Shown in pieces: positions 7,673-14,861 of a stretch of DNA of 19,436 bases. A program made the position numbers and the translations under genes. The notes under the pieces were generated by a model that was not told where the DNA came from, searched no databases, and saw nothing but the letters and a program-made list of their open reading frames with translations. Origin of the DNA: CAIKZJ01 sp041675325 (lineage in GTDB: Bacteria > Bacteroidota > Ignavibacteria > Tepidaquicellales > Tepidaquicellaceae); assembly GCA_041675325.1 (NCBI GenBank), contig JBAYUG010000067.1:1-19436 (forward strand), given 5' to 3'. Every line of letters begins with the position of its first letter. Positions within the stretch are counted from its first letter, which is position 1.

Positions 7673-10600
7673 ATGAGAAAATTTAAACATTTTTTATTTA
7701 GCGCCATAATTGTCTTTATTCTTACAAATGTGGGGTTAGGACAAGCATTACTGACAGAAGATTTTGATTATGATGCAGGTCAATTAATAACTGCTAATGG
7801 CTGGACGGCACATAGCGGAGGAACTACTTTACCAATTACTGTTACGGCACCAGGATTGACTTATTCAGGCTTTGCCGGTTCGGGTATAGGAAATGCTGTA
7901 ACAATATCCGGAAGTGGTCAAGATGACAATAAATCTTTTACTGCTCAAACGACAGGAAGTGTATATATGTCTTTTATGGTAAATATTACAGGTGCTTCAA
8001 CTACCGGTGATTATTTCATACATTTACTGACCGGAACAACAAGTTTCTACGGCAGACTCTATGTTAAAAAAGATGCATCAAATAATCTGGCGTTTGCAAT
8101 AAATAGAGGCAGTGTAACTACAGCAACAACATATACTGATTTTTCATATGCAATGAACACTACATATTTAATGGTTATTAAATATACTTTTGTTTCAGGA
8201 GCGGCGAACGATATAGCAACATTGTTTATTAATCCTGTAATAAATGGTACAGAACCTTCACCAACTTTAACAAACACCGATGTTACTTCGGCTGATGCTA
8301 CAACTATTGACAAAGCTGCATTAAGACAAGGATCAAATACTCCAACAGCTGTAATAGACGGTATCAGGGTCGGGACTGCATGGAACGATGTAGTTCCCGT
8401 AACATCTTCTCCTTCAATCAGTACTACCGGAACATTAACACCGTTTTCAACGACGGTCGGCACGCCTTCTGCATCACAGACTTATACAGTATCAGCAACA
8501 AATTTAACAGAAGATTTAATTATCACACCACCTACAGGATATCAAGTAAGAGAGAACGGCATTGGTGTGTTTGGAAGTTCTTTATCCTTTACACCAGTTA
8601 GCGGAACGGTATCAATCAAAACAATTGAAGTACGTTTTAATCCTGCAGGTGTTGGAACTTATATCGGGAATGTGACAAATGCAAGTACAGGTGCCTCAAC
8701 ACAGAATGTTGCCGTGACAGGTGCAGCGAATGCTATTTATTACAATATGGCGGGCAGTAATCTTGATGTAACGACTAACTGGGGAACAGAGCCGGATGGT
8801 TCAGGATCAAATCCATCGGACTTTGTATCTGATAACCAGACATTTATAGCTCAAAATGGCAGTGCAGCTACGATTGGCAGCGACTGGATAGTTGCCGGTA
8901 ACAGTTCAAAAGTTGTACTTGGAGACGGAATTAACTCAATAAATTTTACGATCCCTTCATCTTTTTTTCTAATTGGAATAATTGATTTAAGTGCAAATTC
9001 AACAATAACTGTTCAGAATAATACATTGCCGACCTGGGGAACACTAAATTCTGCAAGTACAATAGATTTTGCACAATCAGGTCCATTCACGATACCTGCG
9101 TCGACTTATCCGAATTTAAAACTGACAGGCGGTACAAAAACATTTTCAGGAAATAACACTACAGTAACAGGAAATTTAACATTTGATAATGCCGTAATAA
9201 GCGCTCCGGGTGCATCTCCGTTTGCTTCTATATATCTTGGTGGAAATCTTACTTATTCAGGTACCGTGACTCCTCCTGCAGATGCAAATTCCATTACTTT
9301 GATCTGTACAAAAAATGGTACACAGACAATAACAGGAAACGGAAATACGGTAAGGTTTTTCAGACTTCAGACAACCGGAACAGGCACAAATGTTATATTG
9401 TCAACAACAGGAGGTTCTTCAAATCTTTTGCTTGGAAACTCAGCCGGTGGAGGATTGTCATTAGGAACAGGTACGAACCTTACAATAAATTCAAATACAT
9501 TTGAATTTCTTTCAGGAAGTAAATGTACATTTTTGGGAACAGGAACACTCTCTTGTGACGGAACTTCAAATATAATCCTTAACTCGGTTCAAACAACAAC
9601 ACTCGGTACGATGTATTTCTCAGCAGTCGATAATGCTGTTAATAATTTAACAATTAATGAAATTGCAACGAGCAATTTCACATTGGGTTCATCGCTTATT
9701 ATAAATGGCACGCTTACTTTGACAAGCGGTAGTCTTGCAACGGGTTCATTTACATTATTTTTTGGGACAAGTGCTGTTAACCCGGTGGAAACTTCCGGAA
9801 AGACAATTATAGGAACTGCTGTTATGAATGCAAGAAGTGTTGGTACGGGTTCGATTGACTTCTTTAGCTCAAATATAGCTTCAGGAATAGATAATCTTGG
9901 GAATGTTATAATTACAAGAAAAACAGGTACCGCAGGCGTTATTACTGTGGGTTCTTTTACCAGTATTGCATGCAACTGGACAATAACTGCTGATAACCAG
10001 CCAACAAACGGAAGAGACGTAACTTACAGTTGGCTTTCAGATTTTGATAACGGTAAAGTATTTGCGGCAACAAACAAAGGACAGGTTTGGGTAAGTGATG
10101 ATGCAATAACATGGACAACTTCAGGTTTACCGGTGGATGTATCTGCAAGTGACCCACGTTCGATAACTAATAATACAACACACTTTTCATACTGGGTTGT
10201 TAGCCCTGAAGATTCACCAATGCCCGTTGCGCTATCATCTTTTAATTCAAACATTACGGGAAGAAACGTAAAACTGAGCTGGGTGACGGAGACGGAATTG
10301 AATAATGCGGGATTTGAAGTGGAAAGAGCAGAAGTCGGAAGTCAGAAGTCAGAATTTAGTAAGATAGGGTATATTCAAGGAAACGGAACAAAGAACACAT
10401 CGACAAGCTATTCGTTTGAAGATAAGAATCTGAATACAGGAAAATATAAATACAGACTGAAACAGATTGACCATAACGGAAACTATGAATACTTTGAACT
10501 GAACGGCGAAGTTGAAGTGGGCGTTCCGAAGAAGTTTGACCTGAGTCAGAACTATCCGAACCCGTTTAATCCGGTTACGAAGATAAATTTTGACTTGCCG

Positions 10601-10792
10601 GAAAACGGTCTTGTTAATATCCGCCTTTATGACATGCTCGGAAGGGAAGTTGCTGTAATAGTGAATGAAGTCCGCAATGCAGGATATCACACTGTTCAGT
10701 TTGATGCGTCGAAGCTTTCAAGCGGAATTTATTTCTACAGGATGAACGCAGGGAAGTTTAATGGGATTAAAAAAATGGCGGTGATCAAGTAA
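7673..10792 (+). CDS. T9SS cargo: large exported beta-rich protein
   Basis: 1039 residues. Signal peptide at about 1-24 (basic MRKFKH, hydrophobic core, GLGQA). Residues about 25-245 look like a concanavalin/LamG-type jelly roll (LLTEDFDYDAGQL opening; IDGIRVGTAWNDV close). Residues 245-350 form an Ig-like domain (TLTPFSTTVGTPSASQTYTV to TQNVAVTGAA). Residues 350-840 are Ser/Thr/Gly/Asn-rich repeats of the kind TxxGTLTLTSGSL, probably a beta-helix or adhesin stalk. The fibronectin-like module LSSFNSNITGRNVKLSW starts at 852. Residues 955-1039 are a type-A T9SS sorting domain (QNYPNPFNP, LYDMLGREVA, KKMAVIK), which directs transfer through the outer membrane and is normally removed or anchored there. 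No catalytic motif is seen; adhesion or a matrix role is a guess. It is followed by a hairpin terminator and is probably monocistronic. Its last ~190 codons nearly duplicate those of the next gene. Confidence 0.88.
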   Translation: MRKFKHFLFSAIIVFILTNVGLGQALLTEDFDYDAGQLITANGWTAHSGGTTLPITVTAPGLTYSGFAGSGIGNAVTISGSGQDDNKSFTAQTTGSVYMSFMVNITGASTTGDYFIHLLTGTTSFYGRLYVKKDASNNLAFAINRGSVTTATTYTDFSYAMNTTYLMVIKYTFVSGAANDIATLFINPVINGTEPSPTLTNTDVTSADATTIDKAALRQGSNTPTAVIDGIRVGTAWNDVVPVTSSPSISTTGTLTPFSTTVGTPSASQTYTVSATNLTEDLIITPPTGYQVRENGIGVFGSSLSFTPVSGTVSIKTIEVRFNPAGVGTYIGNVTNASTGASTQNVAVTGAANAIYYNMAGSNLDVTTNWGTEPDGSGSNPSDFVSDNQTFIAQNGSAATIGSDWIVAGNSSKVVLGDGINSINFTIPSSFFLIGIIDLSANSTITVQNNTLPTWGTLNSASTIDFAQSGPFTIPASTYPNLKLTGGTKTFSGNNTTVTGNLTFDNAVISAPGASPFASIYLGGNLTYSGTVTPPADANSITLICTKNGTQTITGNGNTVRFFRLQTTGTGTNVILSTTGGSSNLLLGNSAGGGLSLGTGTNLTINSNTFEFLSGSKCTFLGTGTLSCDGTSNIILNSVQTTTLGTMYFSAVDNAVNNLTINEIATSNFTLGSSLIINGTLTLTSGSLATGSFTLFFGTSAVNPVETSGKTIIGTAVMNARSVGTGSIDFFSSNIASGIDNLGNVIITRKTGTAGVITVGSFTSIACNWTITADNQPTNGRDVTYSWLSDFDNGKVFAATNKGQVWVSDDAITWTTSGLPVDVSASDPRSITNNTTHFSYWVVSPEDSPMPVALSSFNSNITGRNVKLSWVTETELNNAGFEVERAEVGSQKSEFSKIGYIQGNGTKNTSTSYSFEDKNLNTGKYKYRLKQIDHNGNYEYFELNGEVEVGVPKKFDLSQNYPNPFNPVTKINFDLPENGLVNIRLYDMLGREVAVIVNEVRNAGYHTVQFDASKLSSGIYFYRMNAGKFNGIKKMAVIK
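10220..10792 (+). repeat. C-terminal cassette, copy 1
   Basis: Codes for residues 850-1039 of the first T9SS cargo. It aligns with 13190-13762 at a constant offset of 2970 bp with no insertion or deletion at any point I checked, up to the stop codon. The best stretch, about 10409-10497, differs from the other copy at one base (T at 10467, A at 13437). The two genes' upstream parts are unrelated. Confidence 0.9.
10331..10351 (+). repeat. in-gene heptanucleotide repeat, three units
   Basis: Three contiguous units GAAGTC(G/A) inside the coding sequence of the first T9SS cargo. Three times seven is 21 bp, so the reading frame is kept and the unit is read once in each frame, giving EVGSQKS. It sits in the loop between ELNNAGFEVERA and the strand KIGYIQGNGT of the fibronectin-like module, where family members vary in sequence. 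Confidence 0.85.
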
Positions 10793-11158
10793 TATCAAAT
10801 ATTAAAAAATAAAATGTACTTTAAATATTTGAAGAGTTAAAAGGCAGTTACTGCTGAAACTATTTTTATAAAGCCGTATGGAGAATACTATACGGCTTTT
10901 AATTAGTGATGTAGAATGAAATGCAGAAAGCATTTAAAGAGCAAGAGAATAAAACTCGGATTTAGAGGATTGCCATAGATGTTAATTTGCCTAAAGAGAA
11001 AGGGAGTGTCACCAGCCCAACAAGATGGCGAGTCTTCAATACAGTTAAAAGATAAAAGAGTTTGATTTTCGCTGATGCAAGATAAAACATGGGTTATGAT
11101 ACAATTTAAAAGGGAAATATTAATAATTTTATTCACTTATTTATAATAGTTTATTAAA
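10793..11158. other. 366-bp gap between the two T9SS cargo genes
   Basis: Contains an A/T-only inverted repeat (TCAAATATT at 10795-10803 and AATATTTGA at 10824-10832) and a hairpin terminator (separate entry). Beyond that, 10904-11158 shows nothing I can assign. A TATAAT at 11142-11147 lies only 12 bp before the ATG, and open frames on either strand are short and without family resemblance. Confidence 0.7.
10870..10903 (+). terminator. hairpin terminator after first cargo gene
   Basis: Perfect 10-bp stem AAAGCCGTAT (10870-10879) and ATACGGCTTT (10890-10899) with a 10-nt loop, followed by TAATT. The U-run is short (four T from 10897). Placed 78 bp after the 10792 stop, it fits an intrinsic terminator and is close to symmetric, so it could act on both strands. 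Confidence 0.75.
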
Positions 11159-13762
11159 ATGAACAAACAAAGATTTATATCAGCTGCCTTTTTTGTTTTA
11201 GTTTTAGCATTTATAGTATTTCTTTATGCGGGAGAAGGAGACAGGAAGAATCAAGAAGGAATAAATCAAAATGTAACACAAATTTCTGAGAGGATTACGA
11301 CCGACAGAGTTCAGGACAGTAGTTTTTCAAGAAACGGAATGATAGGTTTTCCGGAAACGGTGGAAACAATCATGAACAGGGAAAGAATAACTGTAAGGGA
11401 TACGACTCCCCCCGTTTACAAACCCAAGAACAAAATAAGAAGGGACAGAAGCGGACTGCCGCAGAATCCCGAATCGCCGCAGACTTCAAGATATCCTCAG
11501 GCGTTTCAGGATAACGAACCGCTGACGGACGCACCGCAGACTGTAAGCACAAATTTCACTTCTGCAACATTATCCGGCACGAATCCTACAGGTGCTTTCC
11601 CGCCCGACAATATGGGAGCCGTGGGACCCTCCCAGTTTATTACGGCAGTAAACGGAAGAATTGTTTCATTCAATAAAAGTACCGGTGCGGCTGATGGTAT
11701 AATTAATGCCTCAACGGATGTGTTTTTCAATTCCGTAAGAAACGGCTCAGGCACGAGCGACCCGAGGATAAGATACGACAGACTTTCGCAGAGATGGTAT
11801 GTTATAATAATAAACGTAAGCACTCCGAACAGGATACTACTCAGCGTAAGCAGCACATCCGATATAACTAATTCCACAACATGGACGTTTTATTACATTT
11901 CGATAGAAGCGGTAACACCGACTATTTCAAACACATGTCTTGCCGACTATCCAACTCTGGGCATCGATGCCAATGCACTTTACATAGGCACGAATAATTT
12001 TTGCGGAAGCCCAACACAATCTTTTAATAGTACAGACGGTTATGTCGTAAATAAACAATCTTTAATAACCGGAACGATGGTTCTTAAAGTATTTAGAGGT
12101 TTACTTCCTACTTCTTCAAGTGCTGGACCATACACTCCGCAAGGTATAGATAATTTTGACGCATCGGCAAGCGAAGGATATTTTATTGGGGTTGATAATG
12201 TTGCATTTGGAAAACTTACCATAAGAAGAGTCAGCAATCCCGGAGGTACACCGACTATTTCAAGCAATATAGACTTAACAGTACCGACGACATCATATCC
12301 TGTTACGGTACCTCATTCAGGAAACACAGGTGGAACAAACGGGTATCTTGATGCTTTGGACGACCGACTTTTTGCAGCATATATAAGGAACGGAAGATTA
12401 TGGACAGCACACAATATAAACGTAAATGCATCGGGTGTTGCAACAGGCAGCAGGTCGCGGGATGCAATAAGGTGGTATGAAATAAACAATTTAAGTACAA
12501 CTCCGAGCCTGGTACAATCGGGCACTGTTTATGACGCTGCTGCAAGCAATCCCAGGTATTACTGGATACCTACGATTTCGGTTTCGGGTCAGGGTCATGC
12601 TGCAGTGGGTTTCAGTACAGCGGGTGCAAACAACAGGATAGACGCAGGAATAACGGGACGGCTTTCGAACGATGCTTTAGGAACGATGCAGACACCTTAC
12701 ATTTACACTTCGAGCAGCACTGCTTACAATCCTTCGGGAGATCCAGGCGGCTCATACGGAAGACGCTGGGGAGATTATTCTTATGTATCGGTTGACCCCG
12801 AAGATGATATGACAATGTGGACAGTACAGCAGTTCTGCAATGCAAGTAATTCTTACGGAGTGAGGGTTGCTAAACTTCTGGCGCCTCCACCTGCCTCACT
12901 TACAAGCGCATCACTTTCATCACTGCCGATGAATTTATCATCTGTAGATGTGACGATTTACGGGACTTCAACAAGCGGCTCGGGATTCTTTGACCCGGGC
13001 AGCGGATTTGCAAAAAGAATATCAGCGTCGTTAAATTTAAACATAACCGTTAACAGCATTACTTATGTAAGTCCGACACAGGTTCAATTAAATCTTTCAA
13101 CGGTAAGTGCAACTGCGGGATATCCGATGCTTACAATCACGAATCCGGACGGGCAGCAAGTTTCAAGCAGCAGCCTGTTTGAGGTTGTTCTGCCGATTTC
13201 GCTTTCGTCTTTTAATTCTATGGTTTCGGGCAGAAGCGTAAAACTTAACTGGGTGACGGAGACGGAATTGAATAATGCGGGGTTTGATGTGGAAAGAGCA
13301 GAAGTTAGAAGTCAGAAGTTAGAATTTAGTAAGATTGGATTTATCAATGGACACGGGACTGCAAATACACCGACTAATTATTCGTTTGAAGATAAGAATC
13401 TGAATACAGGAAAATATAAATACAGACTGAAACAGAATGACCATAACGGAAACTATGAATACTTTGAGCTGAACGGCGAAGTGGAAGTCGGCGTTCCGAA
13501 GAAGTATGACATTAGCCAGAACTATCCGAACCCGTTTAATCCTGTGACAAAGATAAATTTTGATTTACCTGAAAACGGAAGAGTTGATTTAAGGCTTTAT
13601 GATATGCTCGGAAGGGAAGTTGCAGTGCTGGTGAATGAAGTCAGGAGTGCAGGATATCATACAGTTCAGTTTGATGCCTCGAAACTTTCAAGCGGTATTT
13701 ATTTCTACAAGATGAATGCAGGGAAGTTCAGCGGAATAAAGAAAATGGCGGTTTTAAAATAG
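11159..13762 (+). CDS. T9SS cargo: 'PPDNMGAVGP' family exported protein
   Basis: 867 residues. A hydrophobic export segment lies at about 6-24. A charged, Pro-rich linker (25-140) follows. The main domain (about 140-575) carries PPDNMGAVGPSQFITAVNGR near 147-166 and a WGDYSYVSVDPEDDMTMWTV segment near 537. This pair of signatures marks a family of secreted bacterial proteins of unknown function, probably a beta-propeller. Residues about 577-677 resemble an IPT/TIG or Ig-like domain (ending LTITNPDGQQVSSSSLFEV). Residues 678-782 form the fibronectin-like module, and 783-867 the type-A T9SS sorting domain ending KKMAVLK. No enzyme active site is recognisable. The start ATG at 11159 has an A/T-rich leader without a Shine-Dalgarno site. 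A strong terminator lies about 110 bp after the stop. Coding for the C-terminal ~190 residues is nearly the same as in the preceding gene, which suggests domain sharing by duplication or gene conversion. Confidence 0.88.
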   Translation: MNKQRFISAAFFVLVLAFIVFLYAGEGDRKNQEGINQNVTQISERITTDRVQDSSFSRNGMIGFPETVETIMNRERITVRDTTPPVYKPKNKIRRDRSGLPQNPESPQTSRYPQAFQDNEPLTDAPQTVSTNFTSATLSGTNPTGAFPPDNMGAVGPSQFITAVNGRIVSFNKSTGAADGIINASTDVFFNSVRNGSGTSDPRIRYDRLSQRWYVIIINVSTPNRILLSVSSTSDITNSTTWTFYYISIEAVTPTISNTCLADYPTLGIDANALYIGTNNFCGSPTQSFNSTDGYVVNKQSLITGTMVLKVFRGLLPTSSSAGPYTPQGIDNFDASASEGYFIGVDNVAFGKLTIRRVSNPGGTPTISSNIDLTVPTTSYPVTVPHSGNTGGTNGYLDALDDRLFAAYIRNGRLWTAHNINVNASGVATGSRSRDAIRWYEINNLSTTPSLVQSGTVYDAAASNPRYYWIPTISVSGQGHAAVGFSTAGANNRIDAGITGRLSNDALGTMQTPYIYTSSSTAYNPSGDPGGSYGRRWGDYSYVSVDPEDDMTMWTVQQFCNASNSYGVRVAKLLAPPPASLTSASLSSLPMNLSSVDVTIYGTSTSGSGFFDPGSGFAKRISASLNLNITVNSITYVSPTQVQLNLSTVSATAGYPMLTITNPDGQQVSSSSLFEVVLPISLSSFNSMVSGRSVKLNWVTETELNNAGFDVERAEVRSQKLEFSKIGFINGHGTANTPTNYSFEDKNLNTGKYKYRLKQNDHNGNYEYFELNGEVEVGVPKKYDISQNYPNPFNPVTKINFDLPENGRVDLRLYDMLGREVAVLVNEVRSAGYHTVQFDASKLSSGIYFYKMNAGKFSGIKKMAVLK
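13190..13762 (+). repeat. C-terminal cassette, copy 2
   Basis: Codes for residues 678-867 of the second T9SS cargo and aligns without gaps, as far as I checked, to 10220-10792. Near-identity at synonymous positions around 13379-13467 points to recent copying or conversion. The flanks and the sorting-domain codons have drifted more (for example ENGRVDLRL against ENGLVNIRL). Confidence 0.9.
13301..13321 (+). repeat. in-gene heptanucleotide repeat, three units
   Basis: Counterpart of 10331-10351 in the second cargo gene: three units GAAGT(T/C)A, read as EVRSQKL. Units 1 and 3 carry T at position 6 where the first gene has C. The number of units and the reading frame are the same. Confidence 0.85.
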
Positions 13763-13860
13763 CTCATAGCAGAGAGCGGTGGCAAAGTGACGCATGAACT
13801 GTGAAGAAAAGTTGATGGCTCATAGCAGTGACGCGTGAACTGAGAACTGTGAAGAAAAGC
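13763..13860. repeat. two imperfect copies of a heptad-based repeat
   Basis: The segment CTCATAGCAG is repeated at about 13763 and 13819. In each copy it is followed by GTGACGC and a run of 7-bp units ending GTGAAGAAAAG. In the first copy the heptads start at 13787, 13794 and 13801; in the second at 13828, 13835, 13842 and 13849. Units fit a loose consensus GTGAACT. The second copy lacks a segment found in the first (GAGAGCGGTGGCAAA) but has one extra heptad. Confidence 0.8.
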
Positions 13861-13875
13861 TCTGGCAGATAGTGG

Positions 13876-13907
13876 AAAAAAGGCGGGTTGTTAAACCCGC
13901 CTTTTTT
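13876..13907 (+). terminator. strong intrinsic terminator after second cargo gene
   Basis: A perfect 14-bp stem: AAAAAAGGCGGGTT at 13876-13889 and AACCCGCCTTTTTT at 13894-13907, around the 4-nt loop GTTA. It has a G+C-rich core and ends in six T, with a matching A-run on the other side. It should work in the + direction and, by symmetry, also on the minus strand. Confidence 0.93.
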
Positions 13908-14254
13908 GTAGTTTCTAAATAATATGGACAGTTAGATGCAAGATTATGCTCATATTCAATGTAACTTTATATTTATAAATGCGGTTAAAATTAATAAGAA
14001 ACATGAATATCAACGGAAATTCATTGAATATACACGGATTTTCGACCGATTATGGTGTAAAGTTAAATTATCTGAGATTATGATGTTCACACAGTAACCC
14101 CATGACTAAATATATAAAATCGATACTTTAGTTGTGTTAATTGAATAGAAAAGTGTATTTAAAATCAAAATGATAAAAATTTGCATTGAATTATGGAGGT
14201 ATTAAACAATAATACAAATTTAAGAGAACAATTCTCATGAATCATAGTTAAAAG

Positions 14255-14288
14255 TAATATAAGGAACAATTGTTCGCGACTTATATTA
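14255..14288. promoter_or_regulatory. nested inverted repeat, possible operator
   Basis: Outer arms TAATATAAG (14255-14263) and CTTATATTA (14280-14288) are perfect complements. Between them lie the perfect 12-bp palindrome GAACAATTGTTC (14264-14275) and the tetranucleotide GCGA. A related imperfect dyad, GAGAA-CAA-TTCTC, lies 28 bp upstream at 14224-14236 and shares the core GAACAATT. There is no T-run. Two neighbouring dyads with the same core look like a protein-binding site or a structured leader, but no dedicated regulator gene is in view. Confidence 0.45.
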
Positions 14289-14312
14289 AACGAAATAAAA
14301 ATCAAATTATAA

Positions 14313-14495
14313 TTGAAAAGAGGAAATTTAAATAAAGAAGACGTATATAAGAATTTTGGATGGAAATATGAAGACGGCGATTATATCGTCAACAGGAAAA
14401 CAAAAGAAAAGAATTCGAGTAAATCGTTAAATAATGGAATTAAGGATAAAATAAATCGTTTAATTCAAGTGTTTATAAAGAAACATAAGAAATAA
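14313..14495 (+). CDS. doubtful small basic protein (60 codons)
   Basis: Open frame from TTG 14313 to TAA 14493-14495, immediately after an in-frame TAA at 14310-14312; there is no ATG or GTG start inside it. The product is very basic (KNFGWKYEDGDYIVNRKTK, ending VFIKKHKK) with no recognised domain, signal or membrane segment. The A+T-rich setting yields such Lys/Asn/Ile-rich frames by chance. In its favour: a nested inverted repeat just upstream and a fairly balanced GWKYEDGDYIV stretch. It could also be the remnant of a longer gene. I would not call it real without homologues. Confidence 0.2.
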   Translation: MKRGNLNKEDVYKNFGWKYEDGDYIVNRKTKEKNSSKSLNNGIKDKINRLIQVFIKKHKK

Positions 14496-14861
14496 TTTTT
14501 GAAAGTATATACATATTCTTCTGATAGTCTTTGTTTTTGCTAATTCAAACTAATTCAATTCCATTTTCCATTCTTATAAATATAACAAAACGTAAAACCT
14601 GATTCTATAAAAGTTATTTGTATTGTAAAATTTCTCGATAGCTTCTTAGAAAGAGTCCTGTTTTTGAATAAAAATATTCCATAGACTTTTTATTATTTAT
14701 TTGTTAATTTTTGAAAACGAATAATATGGGCAGTTTATTCCGTTCATAAGTTTGAAACTTAAATGTAATTTCCCTTTATACAATAAGTTATCAAACTCAC
14801 TCTTTGTACTCGGTTTCCCATATTTTACAAACGTTTTTCTAAAATAAAACGATTTACCGTC

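Larger units (their letters stand above)
13763..14861. other. 1.1-kb mostly non-coding gap
   Basis: Starts with heptanucleotide-type direct repeats (13763-13855), then a strong terminator (13876-13907). From 13908 to 14250 there are only short chance frames, such as a 26-codon ATG frame at 14003-14083. A nested inverted repeat lies at 14255-14288 and a doubtful 60-codon ORF at 14313-14495. From 14496 to 14861 I see only A+T-rich DNA. A weak promoter-like pair occurs there, TTGAAA at 14711 and TTTATT 17 bp further on. The minus-strand frame across 14697-14879 has no ATG and no recognised family. Confidence 0.65.

Noticed and set aside
8059..9975. Several minus-strand frames opposite the first cargo gene
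   Set aside because: Shadows of a Thr/Ser/Gly-rich gene, whose reverse strand reads as Val/Pro/Ile-rich frames without stops.
10903..11136. Minus-strand 77-codon open frame containing SPSCWAGDTPFLF
   Set aside because: Low-complexity Ile/Leu/Phe-rich chance frame in the gap between cargo genes, with no recognised family. I could not support a transposon remnant.
14003..14083. 26-codon ATG frame (MNINGNSLNIHGFSTDYG...)
   Set aside because: Too short, no ribosome-binding context, and it overlaps an ACACGGAT-type repeat word.
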